Shown here: positions 34,356 through 42,490 of the stretch, one piece after another
Layout: every line of letters begins with the position of its first letter
How positions within the stretch are numbered: position 1 is the first letter of the stretch
Assembly: GCA_002314325.1 (NCBI GenBank)
Contig: DCFC01000006.1
Span: 1 to 46,587 of the forward strand
Length of the DNA stretch: 46,587 bases
Source of the DNA: Megamonas hypermegale
Lineage (GTDB): Bacteria; Bacillota; Negativicutes; Selenomonadales; Selenomonadaceae
Direction: 5' to 3'
The notes under the pieces: model-generated
The model's input: only the letters and a program-made list of their open reading frames with translations
Database searches by the model: none
What the model was told of the DNA's origin: nothing
Translations under genes and position numbers: made by a program

Positions 34356-34807
34356 TTTACCAACTTAATTTTAAAAATAGCCTTCTTCAAATGGCACGCC
34401 TCATCTGCAATAACGCCCGTGCGATGCGCATCCTCCGGATAGCAGACGAGAAAATCACCCGCTTTCAGCTGCACTGAAGCTTTAACCTCTCCGTCCAAAG
34501 CCTGAAAATCATTTTCCGCCTTATATTCGCCGAGCTGCATATTATCAATAAAATTAACATCGATAATTTCCTGTCCCTGGAGCATTACATGCACGTCAAT
34601 ATACGCCTTATGCGCTTCCCAAAAACGGTCTTCGCGCGCCACCGTATCATATTCATTCACATTCACGAAAAACGCATCGCCGTTTATCTTATGCGAACCT
34701 TCCGCAAAACTCAGCAAATCATGCTCCTGCACATAAGCAAAAACCGCCTTTAACTCCTCCGGCAGAAAAGCATATCTTTCCGCCTGATTGATATTACCGA
34801 AAATCAT
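34352..34807 (-). CDS. YhcH/YjgK/YiaL family protein (DUF386, NanQ-like)
   Basis: This protein of about 152 residues matches the DUF386 family, cupin-like sugar anomerases that often accompany sialic acid genes. The HVMLQGQEIIDV strand and CYPEDAHRTG (with the metal-type histidine) are visible. I prefer the ATG at 34807, 9 nt after AAAGGAG; the TTG at 34816 touches the ribosome site. It precedes the ROK kinase with a 4-bp overlap. Confidence 0.85.
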   Translation of the reverse strand: MIFGNINQAERYAFLPEELKAVFAYVQEHDLLSFAEGSHKINGDAFFVNVNEYDTVAREDRFWEAHKAYIDVHVMLQGQEIIDVNFIDNMQLGEYKAENDFQALDGEVKASVQLKAGDFLVCYPEDAHRTGVIADEACHLKKAIFKIKLVK

Positions 34808-34918
34808 TTTAACCAACTCCTTTTTGTTTCATTATATCACGAGTTTGACAAATGAAGTGTATAAATTCTCTTTAAACATAGCGCAGATACTTTCTATATC
34901 TAAAACAGAGACTATTTC

Positions 34919-34948
34919 TTTACAAAATAACCAAGTTTATAGTATAAT
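34919..34948 (+). promoter_or_regulatory. Promoter of a candidate small RNA
   Basis: TTTACA (34919-34924) and TATAAT (34943-34948) with an 18-bp spacer. Confidence 0.55.
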
Positions 34949-34953
34949 AAATA

Positions 34954-35047
34954 TGAAAAAGAAGAGACAAACTGATGTTGCAACCGTCAGCCCTCTTCTA
35001 GAAATGGGTTAAATAGAAGGAGCGGACGTTATGTCTAGCTCCTTCTT
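34954..35047 (+). ncRNA. Candidate small RNA with two hairpins
   Basis: A short transcript would start just after the promoter, fold a hairpin AGAAGAG/CTCTTCT (34960-34999) with an inner CTGA/TCAG, then a terminator stem GAAGGAGC/GCTCCTTC (35016-35045) with T residues. A 19-codon reading frame (ATG at 34953, stop at 35010-35012, MKKKRQTDVATVSPLLEMG) lies inside, without a visible ribosome site. It does not match an RNA family I know. Confidence 0.5.
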
Positions 35048-35101
35048 TATCAAGAAAAAAAGACTTACTTCTTCTGGAAATATCCGAGAATGGTAAATAT
35101 A

Positions 35102-35130
35102 TTGCTTTTATCTAAAAGCTGTGCTATAAT
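35102..35130 (+). promoter_or_regulatory. Promoter of ssrA
   Basis: TTGCTT (35102-35107) and TATAAT (35125-35130), 17-bp spacer, about 12 bp before the tmRNA 5' end. Confidence 0.75.
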
Positions 35131-35142
35131 ATATTAACTCTC

Positions 35143-35493
35143 GGGGATGCAATGGTTTCGACGGGAGTAGCTGGTGCATGGTAAGCGAGCCGGGGGTTCA
35201 TCAACCCGTCAGTAAGGTGAAACTTTTATTTAAATATAAAAGCTAACAAAGAATACGCTTTAGCAGCTTAATGCTAACCTCTTTCCGTTCTTTTCCCGCG
35301 TGAGCGGAAAAGAGGCCAACAGCGGGATACCTTATAATCAATTCTCGGAGATTTTAAGGGAATTTCATCGAGATAGAAATATTGCAGCCTGTCTGCAGGC
35401 GGCAGTGTTTCGAATTTAAAATACAGACTGCGCTCGGAGAAAGCTGTGAAACAATACTTTCGGACAGGAGTTCGATTCTCCTCATCTCCACCA
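35143..35493 (+). ncRNA. ssrA: Transfer-messenger RNA
   Basis: The 5' end GGGGATGCAATGGTTTCGACGGG and the 3' end GGAGTTCGATTCTCCTCATCTCCACCA in part form the tRNA-like domain with acceptor stem GGGGATG/CATCTCC. The open frame starts at GCT (35242) and encodes the tag ANKEYALAA before TAA at 35269. It rescues stalled ribosomes with SmpB. Confidence 0.97.
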
Positions 35494-35518
35494 AAAACAA
35501 AACATCTTACCTTAACAT

Positions 35519-35556
35519 AAAAAAGCCGTTACTTAATGATTAAGTAGCGGCTTTTC
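35519..35556. terminator. Bidirectional terminator of ssrA and the toxin gene
   Basis: Stem AAAAGCCG/CGGCTTTT extended by TACTTA/TAAGTA with short loop; the stop codon of the leftward toxin gene lies inside the stem. Confidence 0.7.
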
Positions 35557-36034
35557 TTTTTTCTTTTATCAGCGTTTCTTCTATTTTCAATATATCAGGA
35601 AAAACCAATCCCTTTATTCCCAATCGAACGCCTCTAATTACATGTTTTGCTTTTTTTCTTATTTCAAAAGACAGTTTATATGATATTTCTATAGGTTTAT
35701 TGTTCTTGTCGAAATATTGATTTAAAATATATTTGTCTGTAACAGGAAAAATATTCTGTATCAAAAAAACAGCTTCCTTATCTAAAAACTTAGCAAACAC
35801 TAAGTTATCACATCGCTTAAATTTCTTTACCTTTAGACTATAAATCTTTTTGTACTTTTCCACCTGTGAAGTAACCGGTATCATCCAATATAGTTCATTT
35901 TTAACGTCTTTATACGCATAAAAACAAGGTCTATTATGTACAGCATTATCTATTTTTTCACGATTAATCATAAGTCCTTTATCTGGAAAATCCTCAAAAA
36001 ACTCATCTTTTATAAAATAAAAAGACATATTCAT
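35540..36034 (-). CDS. cptN: Type III toxin-antitoxin endoribonuclease toxin, CptN family
   Basis: This 164-residue protein has the ToxN/CptN fold pattern: FYFIKDEFFEDFPDKGLMIN at the start, RPCFYAYKD, YWMIPVTSQVEKYKKIY (the strand-loop that in ToxN starts the active site), FLIQNIFPVT and a lysine-rich C-terminus. These toxins are RNA endonucleases that cut their own antitoxin transcript and cellular mRNA; they are held inactive by repeat RNA. AGGAG lies 6 nt before the ATG. Upstream lie an intrinsic terminator and two tandem repeats, exactly the type III layout. I assign CptN rather than ToxN or TenpN by sequence feel, with moderate confidence. Confidence 0.8.
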   Translation of the reverse strand: MNMSFYFIKDEFFEDFPDKGLMINREKIDNAVHNRPCFYAYKDVKNELYWMIPVTSQVEKYKKIYSLKVKKFKRCDNLVFAKFLDKEAVFLIQNIFPVTDKYILNQYFDKNNKPIEISYKLSFEIRKKAKHVIRGVRLGIKGLVFPDILKIEETLIKEKRKAAT

Positions 36035-36053
36035 TATAACTCCTAAAATTATT

Positions 36054-36080
36054 AAAAGCCCTGTTTTGTCCAGGGCTTTT
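36054..36080 (-). terminator. Terminator between antitoxin RNA and toxin gene
   Basis: Perfect 10-bp stem AAAAGCCCTG/CAGGGCTTTT, 7-nt loop. In type III systems a leaky terminator here sets the antitoxin:toxin ratio. Confidence 0.8.
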
Positions 36081-36081
36081 G

Positions 36082-36210
36082 ATAGAGAATATTATATATG
36101 CGTAATGACATGTATTTATAACCCGCATTTCATGTCCTGCGGAAAATATTTATAATGACATGTATTTATAACCCGCATTTCATGTCCTGCGGAAAAATAA
36201 TATTCTCTAT
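36082..36210 (-). ncRNA. cptI: Type III antitoxin RNA, CptI-like (two 50-bp tandem repeats)
   Basis: Two direct repeats of about 50 bp (unit starts at 36103 and 36153 on the plus strand, 44 bp nearly identical). On the minus strand each unit reads CCGCAGGACATGAAATGCGG, then GTTATAAATACATGTCA. CCGCA pairs with TGCGG, and GACATG in that loop pairs with CATGTC downstream, which is an H-type pseudoknot as in ToxI/CptI. A 13-bp inverted repeat (36082-36094 and 36198-36210) encloses the array. Promoter: TTGTAT (36238-36243)-17-TATTAT (36215-36220). Confidence 0.8.
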
Positions 36211-36214
36211 AATT

Positions 36215-36243
36215 ATAATAACACATTACAAAGAACAATACAA
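36215..36243 (-). promoter_or_regulatory. Promoter of the cptIN unit
   Basis: On the minus strand TTGTAT (36238-36243), 17-bp spacer, TATTAT (36215-36220). Transcription would begin at the 5' arm of the outer inverted repeat. A shifted TATAAT (36212-36217) is an alternative -10. Confidence 0.6.
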
Positions 36244-36350
36244 CCATATCATTCCTCTACTTTTCAATGTATGTTACTATAACTTTCTTTAATCTATTTT
36301 CCTTTTAAGATTATCTTGCTAGTAATTTATCAAAATCATCTATATATAGT

Positions 36351-37469
36351 TTATACAATCTTTTTCAATAATGGTATTTTTTTCATAATCTGCGTAATTA
36401 TAGTACATATCATCAAAATACATATAGCATAAAATACGTTAATAATAACCTTTTCTATAAATGAACATGCTATTATTATCTCAACAATACTATTGTAGGT
36501 AACTTTTATAAAAATCATGTGAATTACATAAATACCTAAAGTTGATGTTGATATTATTTTTATAATAGTTCTCAACCTTTCATTACGTGCTTTATATACT
36601 AAACAAAGCATATAAATACATATTACATTTATAAGTGTAGGTATTGTACTATATCCATTCCATACTAAATCCCAACGCTTATCGGCTATGTTTGATAATA
36701 AAATCCCTGTAATTGATAATATTCCAGAAGATATTACTATAACTATAACTATACTTACTATAAAAATATTTTTCTTTTTACTAATCCACTCTTTTATATA
36801 ATTCTCTTTATATTTTATTACACCCCCTATGCAAAAATAAACAAAAGCATACCCATATATTCCCTTAAACACGTTGAACATGTTAAAGAAATTAGCATTA
36901 TACACTTTAGAGCTATAACCTACCAAATATAATCCACACGAAACTAAATGATTAAGTAGTGTATTTCCAAATGTTAAAATAGCACAAATACCTAAAAAGA
37001 ACATAAAAATCTGTTTATTATTATCGTATGCGATTTTTATTAAAGGAAATAATAAATATATACATACTAAAGCTCCCAAATACCAAAATACATTAATACC
37101 ATAATGAATATCCCATTTCCATACAGCTTTTATAAATTCTGATACAGACAGCGTTTCATTGGTTATATACAAAATCATACTTAAATCTATCATGCCCCAA
37201 ACAACAGCAATAACAATAAATCTAACAATCTTAAATACATGCTTCCTCAAATCAAAACTTTTATTCAACAAAAGATATCCATTAGCGAAAAAGAATAACG
37301 GTACACATGTAGACAAAATAGCAGATACATAATATCCTAAATAAGATATTTCCGTTTTATCATTAATAAAATCTGAAGGATACATCATTGAATGATAAAT
37401 TATAACAAATAACATCACTATTACCTCAAGAAGGTCTATATGATAAAATCGATTACTTACTTTATTCAT
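36351..37469 (-). CDS. Acyltransferase family 3 membrane protein
   Basis: This 372-residue protein has about ten membrane segments and the start FYHIDLLEVIVMLFVIIYHSMM, with the catalytic histidine of acyltransferase 3 near YHSM and a later PLFFFANGYLL. It probably adds acetyl or another acyl group to a surface polysaccharide. It overlaps the Wzy gene by 8 bp and ends the operon. Codon choice and composition are very A+T-rich. Confidence 0.8.
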   Translation of the reverse strand: MNKVSNRFYHIDLLEVIVMLFVIIYHSMMYPSDFINDKTEISYLGYYVSAILSTCVPLFFFANGYLLLNKSFDLRKHVFKIVRFIVIAVVWGMIDLSMILYITNETLSVSEFIKAVWKWDIHYGINVFWYLGALVCIYLLFPLIKIAYDNNKQIFMFFLGICAILTFGNTLLNHLVSCGLYLVGYSSKVYNANFFNMFNVFKGIYGYAFVYFCIGGVIKYKENYIKEWISKKKNIFIVSIVIVIVISSGILSITGILLSNIADKRWDLVWNGYSTIPTLINVICIYMLCLVYKARNERLRTIIKIISTSTLGIYVIHMIFIKVTYNSIVEIIIACSFIEKVIINVFYAICILMICTIITQIMKKIPLLKKIV

Positions 37470-38997
37470 TTATTTTTCCTTTTTTATATTTCATATTCTC
37501 AATCACACAGTATAACAAACCCCAAACTATACCACTACAATTAACTAAAGCTGCATTACTAATCTGTGCCATTAATAAACCTATCATTGATATAATCAAA
37601 CATATTATTCTATAATCTTGTAATAATAATTTTCTATATCTGAACATATTATAAAGTAAATATATAACCACAGATAAATACATCAATAAACCAATAATAC
37701 CATTTTGCACAGCAACATCCGCATATTTATTTAAAGCTGGATATCCTGATTTTAAAACGCCTTCTTCTACCATATGTTTATGCCAAGCATTCATTACTTC
37801 ATTATTATCGTAAGCAAAATCCGGTAGATTTTTATCAAGATACGCGTCCTTTAATCCTGTGCCAATGCCAAAAATCGGATATTCTACTATAGTATTCAAA
37901 TTGGCAACTAAATTAGCCAGTCTGGCACTATTTGAACGTGAATCCTTATTCGCTAAACTTGCCACATTACCTTCCATATAATTTTCTATACTTGTTAAAT
38001 ACGACGATTTTTTTTCTGTTATATTAAATATCGACTTATAATCTATTAAATTTGCACTAAAAGCTAAAAAAGCAATCAATAATATAGATACAACTTTTTT
38101 TATATATATTTTTTTTCGTACAAAAAAACAGGACATAAACAATAAAAACATTTCGCCAGCTGTTACAACAATTGCTGTTCTGGCATTGGTAGCAAAAATC
38201 ATAAATAAAAAATAAAAAATAAATACATATATCCATTTTCGTTTTTTATCTTCAAATACATAGCTCCACAAAATCGGCAGTGATAAAATACTTATAATGC
38301 CAAAATATGACGGCTCTGTACAAATACTTCTTAATTGATTATTCCATAAAAGCGGCGGCCACCAACCATGATTTGAAATTGGATCATACAACAATGGATT
38401 TATCATAACTAATATTTCAGCAGCGCTATTCAGCGATAACTTTAACCACAATAATTCAATAAGAGAATATCCTCCCATAATTAAAATCAAACATAAAACT
38501 GCTTTACGAATATCATAAAAACCTTTATTAAAATTATCTCTATATAAATGATAAATATAAAACACTACTAAAAATATTTCATTATTTAAAAATATGATAT
38601 TTTTAGTAAAACGAATAAACAGCCAACACTTTATAGCTAAAAGCTCATCTATTACTATTCCAAGAGAATTTAATTTGTTCAATATAAATTCCAATTTAGA
38701 TATCTGATCTAATGTTAAAAGTTCATTAAATTGATAAATATATAGACCATGTATAAGACAAATAATCTGCCATAGAACATATATTACAAAAAAGTATTTT
38801 ATCTTCTTATCTATAACAAATCCATATTTAATAAACTCATATACAATCAAAAGTAATCCAGCTACAAAAAAATAATCCGATAAACTGGCGCCCATTCCTA
38901 GAATTTGAACTGCTTTTGGAATAGTCGTCAATGGCAATGTTATAATCAAACCGAACAGCATAATACGTTGCCATTTATGCAAAGTTTCAATCGTCAT
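37462..38997 (-). CDS. O-antigen/polysaccharide polymerase (Wzy-like)
   Basis: This 511-residue protein has about 11-12 membrane segments and a large periplasmic loop (about residues 330-405). The motif RSICTEPSYFGIISILSLP near residue 228 is typical of Wzy/O-antigen ligase family proteins. It would polymerise lipid-linked repeat units outside the inner membrane. Its ATG overlaps the flippase stop (TAATG). Confidence 0.75.
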   Translation of the reverse strand: MTIETLHKWQRIMLFGLIITLPLTTIPKAVQILGMGASLSDYFFVAGLLLIVYEFIKYGFVIDKKIKYFFVIYVLWQIICLIHGLYIYQFNELLTLDQISKLEFILNKLNSLGIVIDELLAIKCWLFIRFTKNIIFLNNEIFLVVFYIYHLYRDNFNKGFYDIRKAVLCLILIMGGYSLIELLWLKLSLNSAAEILVMINPLLYDPISNHGWWPPLLWNNQLRSICTEPSYFGIISILSLPILWSYVFEDKKRKWIYVFIFYFLFMIFATNARTAIVVTAGEMFLLFMSCFFVRKKIYIKKVVSILLIAFLAFSANLIDYKSIFNITEKKSSYLTSIENYMEGNVASLANKDSRSNSARLANLVANLNTIVEYPIFGIGTGLKDAYLDKNLPDFAYDNNEVMNAWHKHMVEEGVLKSGYPALNKYADVAVQNGIIGLLMYLSVVIYLLYNMFRYRKLLLQDYRIICLIISMIGLLMAQISNAALVNCSGIVWGLLYCVIENMKYKKGKINE

Positions 38998-40256
38998 TAA
39001 TATATACCTCTTATCAAATCAATGTTATTTCTTTTCAAAACATAATACATACTAAGTGTTACAAAAATTTCCGTTATCGTCATACTAATACTTACACCAA
39101 CAGCCTGATAAAAATATATCATTGGTAAAACAATCCCTGTATTTACTATAGCTGCACTTAATAATACTTTATTAAATTGCTTCTTCATACCGAACACCAA
39201 CATTGTTTGTATGCCGAATACATTACTTAAAGATATAATAAACGGCAAAAATGCCAATATACGCAATAACAAAATCGACCGCTCATATCCTGTTCCTAGT
39301 AATATATCAACAATCCATTCAGCAAAGATGAAAATCAAAATTGAACCAATAAAATTTCCTCCTCCTAATATCAGAACTATCTTTCGCAAAAACTTTAACG
39401 CATCAATTCTTGAATTACTTGCCATTTTACTTACATATGGATAAACAGCTTGTGTTATCGGTGATATCAATTGATTTATATTCTGTATTATCTTTTGCGC
39501 TCCGCTGAAATAACCAACAACGGTGTTATTTGTCAATAAGCCTAAAAATACAACATTACTTGCTGTATACAAATTTATCGCTATCGTAGAAGTAAAAATC
39601 TCCCACGCATCAATAAATACTTGTTTTACGTCCTGATACTTAGGTAAAACAAAAACTTCCCGATAATTTTTCCATAAGATAATCCACGAACAAAATCCTG
39701 CTATTAAAGGTACAATTGCCTGAAATAATCCGGCTAAAATATAATCATCTGGCATTCTTACAAAATAGAAAATACATACTACACTAAGAAATCTTCCTAT
39801 TATATTCACAATTGTTATATAACGCATTCGTTGAATCCCCTGAAAAAACCAAATAGGAAAGATAACATTACCAATAGCCATCAAATAAACAACACTGTAT
39901 AATGTAATATCTATACTGCTAAAATATTGAATACCCGCCAGCATACATATAAATATTAACGTACTAACAACTAATAAAATTACTTTTGCTCCAAATATAC
40001 TGGCAAATATTTTTCCTCGCTCATTTACATTATCATGCTGCGCAATCTCTTTTGGTCCTAATAAATTAAAACCATAATCCGTAAACAATACAAAATACTG
40101 AATAATCCCTTGCACAAAAACTACAGCACCAAAATTTTCTACCTGCAAAACTCTGACTAAATAAGGAAAAGTAATAAAAGCTAATATATACTCTAAACCT
40201 TTAATAGTAAATAAAGAAATTATATTTTCTAGCAATCGTTTATTTATTTTCGCCAT
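38997..40256 (-). CDS. Polysaccharide flippase (Wzx, MOP superfamily)
   Basis: This 419-residue protein has about 12 membrane segments and the typical Wzx start SLFTIKGLEYILAFITFPYLVRVLQVENFGAV. It flips undecaprenyl-linked repeat units across the inner membrane. It sits between the glycosyltransferase genes and wzy, as expected. Confidence 0.85.
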   Translation of the reverse strand: MAKINKRLLENIISLFTIKGLEYILAFITFPYLVRVLQVENFGAVVFVQGIIQYFVLFTDYGFNLLGPKEIAQHDNVNERGKIFASIFGAKVILLVVSTLIFICMLAGIQYFSSIDITLYSVVYLMAIGNVIFPIWFFQGIQRMRYITIVNIIGRFLSVVCIFYFVRMPDDYILAGLFQAIVPLIAGFCSWIILWKNYREVFVLPKYQDVKQVFIDAWEIFTSTIAINLYTASNVVFLGLLTNNTVVGYFSGAQKIIQNINQLISPITQAVYPYVSKMASNSRIDALKFLRKIVLILGGGNFIGSILIFIFAEWIVDILLGTGYERSILLLRILAFLPFIISLSNVFGIQTMLVFGMKKQFNKVLLSAAIVNTGIVLPMIYFYQAVGVSISMTITEIFVTLSMYYVLKRNNIDLIRGIY

Positions 40257-40285
40257 ACTATAAAATCATACTTTCTCATACTAAA

Positions 40286-41329
40286 TTACAATAAATCCTC
40301 TACTTTTTTTAAAGCTTCTTTCGTAAAATAACCTGTACAAACTTTTTCTTGCAAACTCTTTATATTTTGTAAATAATTTTCATATTGCTCATTACTCATA
40401 TTATCTATAACTTTTGCAATATCATATAAACTATCAACCGTAAAACCTATTTGATATTTATTTATAAAATCTGCAATAGCGGCTTCTTTCCATGTAATAA
40501 CAGGAAGTCCCGCCGCAATATATAAAGACAACTTATGCGGATTATTAACTTTCAGATATTTACCAAATGAGCCGCTACACTCTTCTAATGCTGTCCCATC
40601 CCATATCAAGCCAAAACTTCCTTCTAATTTATATGGAACAACTTCCGGTTTATAACTTCCATTATATTTAATGTTAAACGCTTTTATCTTATTACTGTCG
40701 AAATTGGGTCCATATAAATTAAAAGTTATACCTAATTTATCAATTTCTTTTTTCTGTAAAAACTCACTTTTAACCAAATTTCCTGCAAAGCTTATAGATT
40801 TACTTAGCTGATATTTCTTATTAGGATATGGTTTATCTAATAGATAATCAAATAATTCTAAAACAATAATTTTAGTTTTTATACCATTGATTTTTAAAGC
40901 GTTTTTCATTTTATTATTATGTACAATAATCACATAAGCTTTATTTAATAAATGTATTTCATCTTCTATTCTCTTATTTGCAAAACTTCTCAAAGCATCT
41001 GTATCATGAATAACTAATACAGTTTTGTTTTGTTTCAAAACTCGCTTCAATGCTCTTCTTGTAACAAAATCAAAATAAAATGGATACTGCATAATTATAT
41101 ATTTATTTTTATTATCCAATAAATAATACATCTTTTTTAAATTTCTATATGTTAATATATATAACAATTTATCTATCCGAGATTTAAAAATTTTTTCTTC
41201 TATATTTTCTAACTGACAATAATTCAACATTCTTAATATATTATCTATATCTAGTCTAGCTTTATTTCCCGCATCATTTTTTTGATATGGTTTTTCACCT
41301 ATAAACAAAAACTTATTATTTATTTTCAT
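40286..41329 (-). CDS. Probable galactofuranosyltransferase (WbbI-like)
   Basis: This 347-residue protein resembles beta-1,6-galactofuranosyltransferases of the WbbI type: DAGNKARLDIDNIL near the N-terminus, FGLIWDGTALEECSGSFGKYLKVNNPHKLSLYIAAGLPVITWKEAAIADF near residue 240. It would transfer Galf from UDP-Galf to a growing polysaccharide. The UDP-galactopyranose mutase gene in the same locus supports this. Composition is strongly A+T-rich. It overlaps the preceding glycosyltransferase gene by 14 bp. Confidence 0.7.
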   Translation of the reverse strand: MKINNKFLFIGEKPYQKNDAGNKARLDIDNILRMLNYCQLENIEEKIFKSRIDKLLYILTYRNLKKMYYLLDNKNKYIIMQYPFYFDFVTRRALKRVLKQNKTVLVIHDTDALRSFANKRIEDEIHLLNKAYVIIVHNNKMKNALKINGIKTKIIVLELFDYLLDKPYPNKKYQLSKSISFAGNLVKSEFLQKKEIDKLGITFNLYGPNFDSNKIKAFNIKYNGSYKPEVVPYKLEGSFGLIWDGTALEECSGSFGKYLKVNNPHKLSLYIAAGLPVITWKEAAIADFINKYQIGFTVDSLYDIAKVIDNMSNEQYENYLQNIKSLQEKVCTGYFTKEALKKVEDLL

Positions 41330-42464
41330 TATATATATATCTATCCTTATAAAATTTTTCTATTTTTTTTATTTCAGTGTTAATATCGTATCCTGCTTCT
41401 ATAATTTCATTTGAAACATCTTTTCGTTTAAAAGTTTTACTTTTAACTACTTCTTTAGCCCAAAATAGAGAAGATTTATTTAAAGATATAAAATTCACTA
41501 AATCAGTTATTTTCACTTCTTCTGTAATTACATCAGAAAAATAACATGGTAAACCTGCTGTTTGAGCTTCTATTCCTACTAACGGTAATCCCTCGAATTT
41601 TGAAGGCAATATAAAGCAATCCATAGCTTGCATAAGTTCCTGTACATCATTTCTCATTCCTAAGAACTTAACATTTTTTTCTAAACATAAATTTTTTACT
41701 TTTTGTTTAGCTTCATTTAAATACGACTTATCATCTACAGCATCACCAATCAACAACAATTCTGCTTCCGGTAAAATTTTATGAATTTCACTAAAAATAT
41801 CTATTAAAAAATCATGATTTTTTTGATAAGAAAATCTTCCTATATGTCCTATTACAAATTTATCTTCTAATCCTAATTCTTTTCTTTTATCCTGTCTTTT
41901 TTGCAAACTATATCTATACTTATCTGTTTCAATAGCATTATGTATTATTTTAAAATTTTTCTCCTTGCCAAACATCCATTCTCCAGCTTTTTTAGAACAA
42001 GCAAAATAATGTGTAGCACTAAAATTTAATAATAATTTATTAAATGCTATCAATAATTTTCTAAGTAAACCTATCTTTCTTTCAAATCCTGCATTATGCG
42101 AATGTATTACTCTCATCTCTATATAAAAAATTTTTGCAATAAACATTGGAAATACGTATTCCAAACTATTTGTATTTAAAACAATTGCTTTATATTTATT
42201 CTTGTTTTTTTTTAATAACTTTATCCATCGCCAATAATGCAACAAGGGATTTTTATGGCGTGAACATATGTTATATATAGTACTTCCTGCCTGTCTTATT
42301 TTATCTGAAAAAGCAATCTCATGTTCTCCCGTAATATTTACAAAATCATATCTTATTATGTCTTTATCCATATGTTCAAACTGTTGCATCAAATAAGTTT
42401 CTAACCCGCCTATATTTCTTGTCATGCCTATTTGTAAAACATATACCAGTTCTTTCTTACACAT
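41316..42464 (-). CDS. Glycosyltransferase family 4 (EpsF/Cap1F-like)
   Basis: The protein of about 382 residues has the GT-B pattern: LQIGMTRNIGGLETYLM at the N-terminus, FVIGHIGRFSYQKNHDFLID in the middle, a LLIGDAV strand and the C-terminal FILPSKFEGLPLVGIEAQ donor-site motif with the E-x7-E signature. I chose the ATG at 42464 (MCKKELV) because AAAGGAAGA lies just upstream; a longer reading to 42515 starts with TTG and lacks a ribosome site. It probably makes one linkage of the repeat unit. Confidence 0.85.
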   Translation of the reverse strand: MCKKELVYVLQIGMTRNIGGLETYLMQQFEHMDKDIIRYDFVNITGEHEIAFSDKIRQAGSTIYNICSRHKNPLLHYWRWIKLLKKNKNKYKAIVLNTNSLEYVFPMFIAKIFYIEMRVIHSHNAGFERKIGLLRKLLIAFNKLLLNFSATHYFACSKKAGEWMFGKEKNFKIIHNAIETDKYRYSLQKRQDKRKELGLEDKFVIGHIGRFSYQKNHDFLIDIFSEIHKILPEAELLLIGDAVDDKSYLNEAKQKVKNLCLEKNVKFLGMRNDVQELMQAMDCFILPSKFEGLPLVGIEAQTAGLPCYFSDVITEEVKITDLVNFISLNKSSLFWAKEVVKSKTFKRKDVSNEIIEAGYDINTEIKKIEKFYKDRYIYNENK

Positions 42465-42490
42465 ATTAATTCTTCCTTTAAAAATATCCA

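Noticed and set aside
36103..36196. The two 50-bp repeats as a tiny CRISPR array
   Set aside because: The repeats are directly adjacent with almost no variable spacer, and there are no cas genes; the pseudoknot pairing and the downstream toxin explain them better.
36082..36210. An invertible promoter switch
   Set aside because: The 13-bp inverted repeats could suggest inversion, but there is no nearby recombinase and the contents are an antitoxin array with its promoter outside the repeats.
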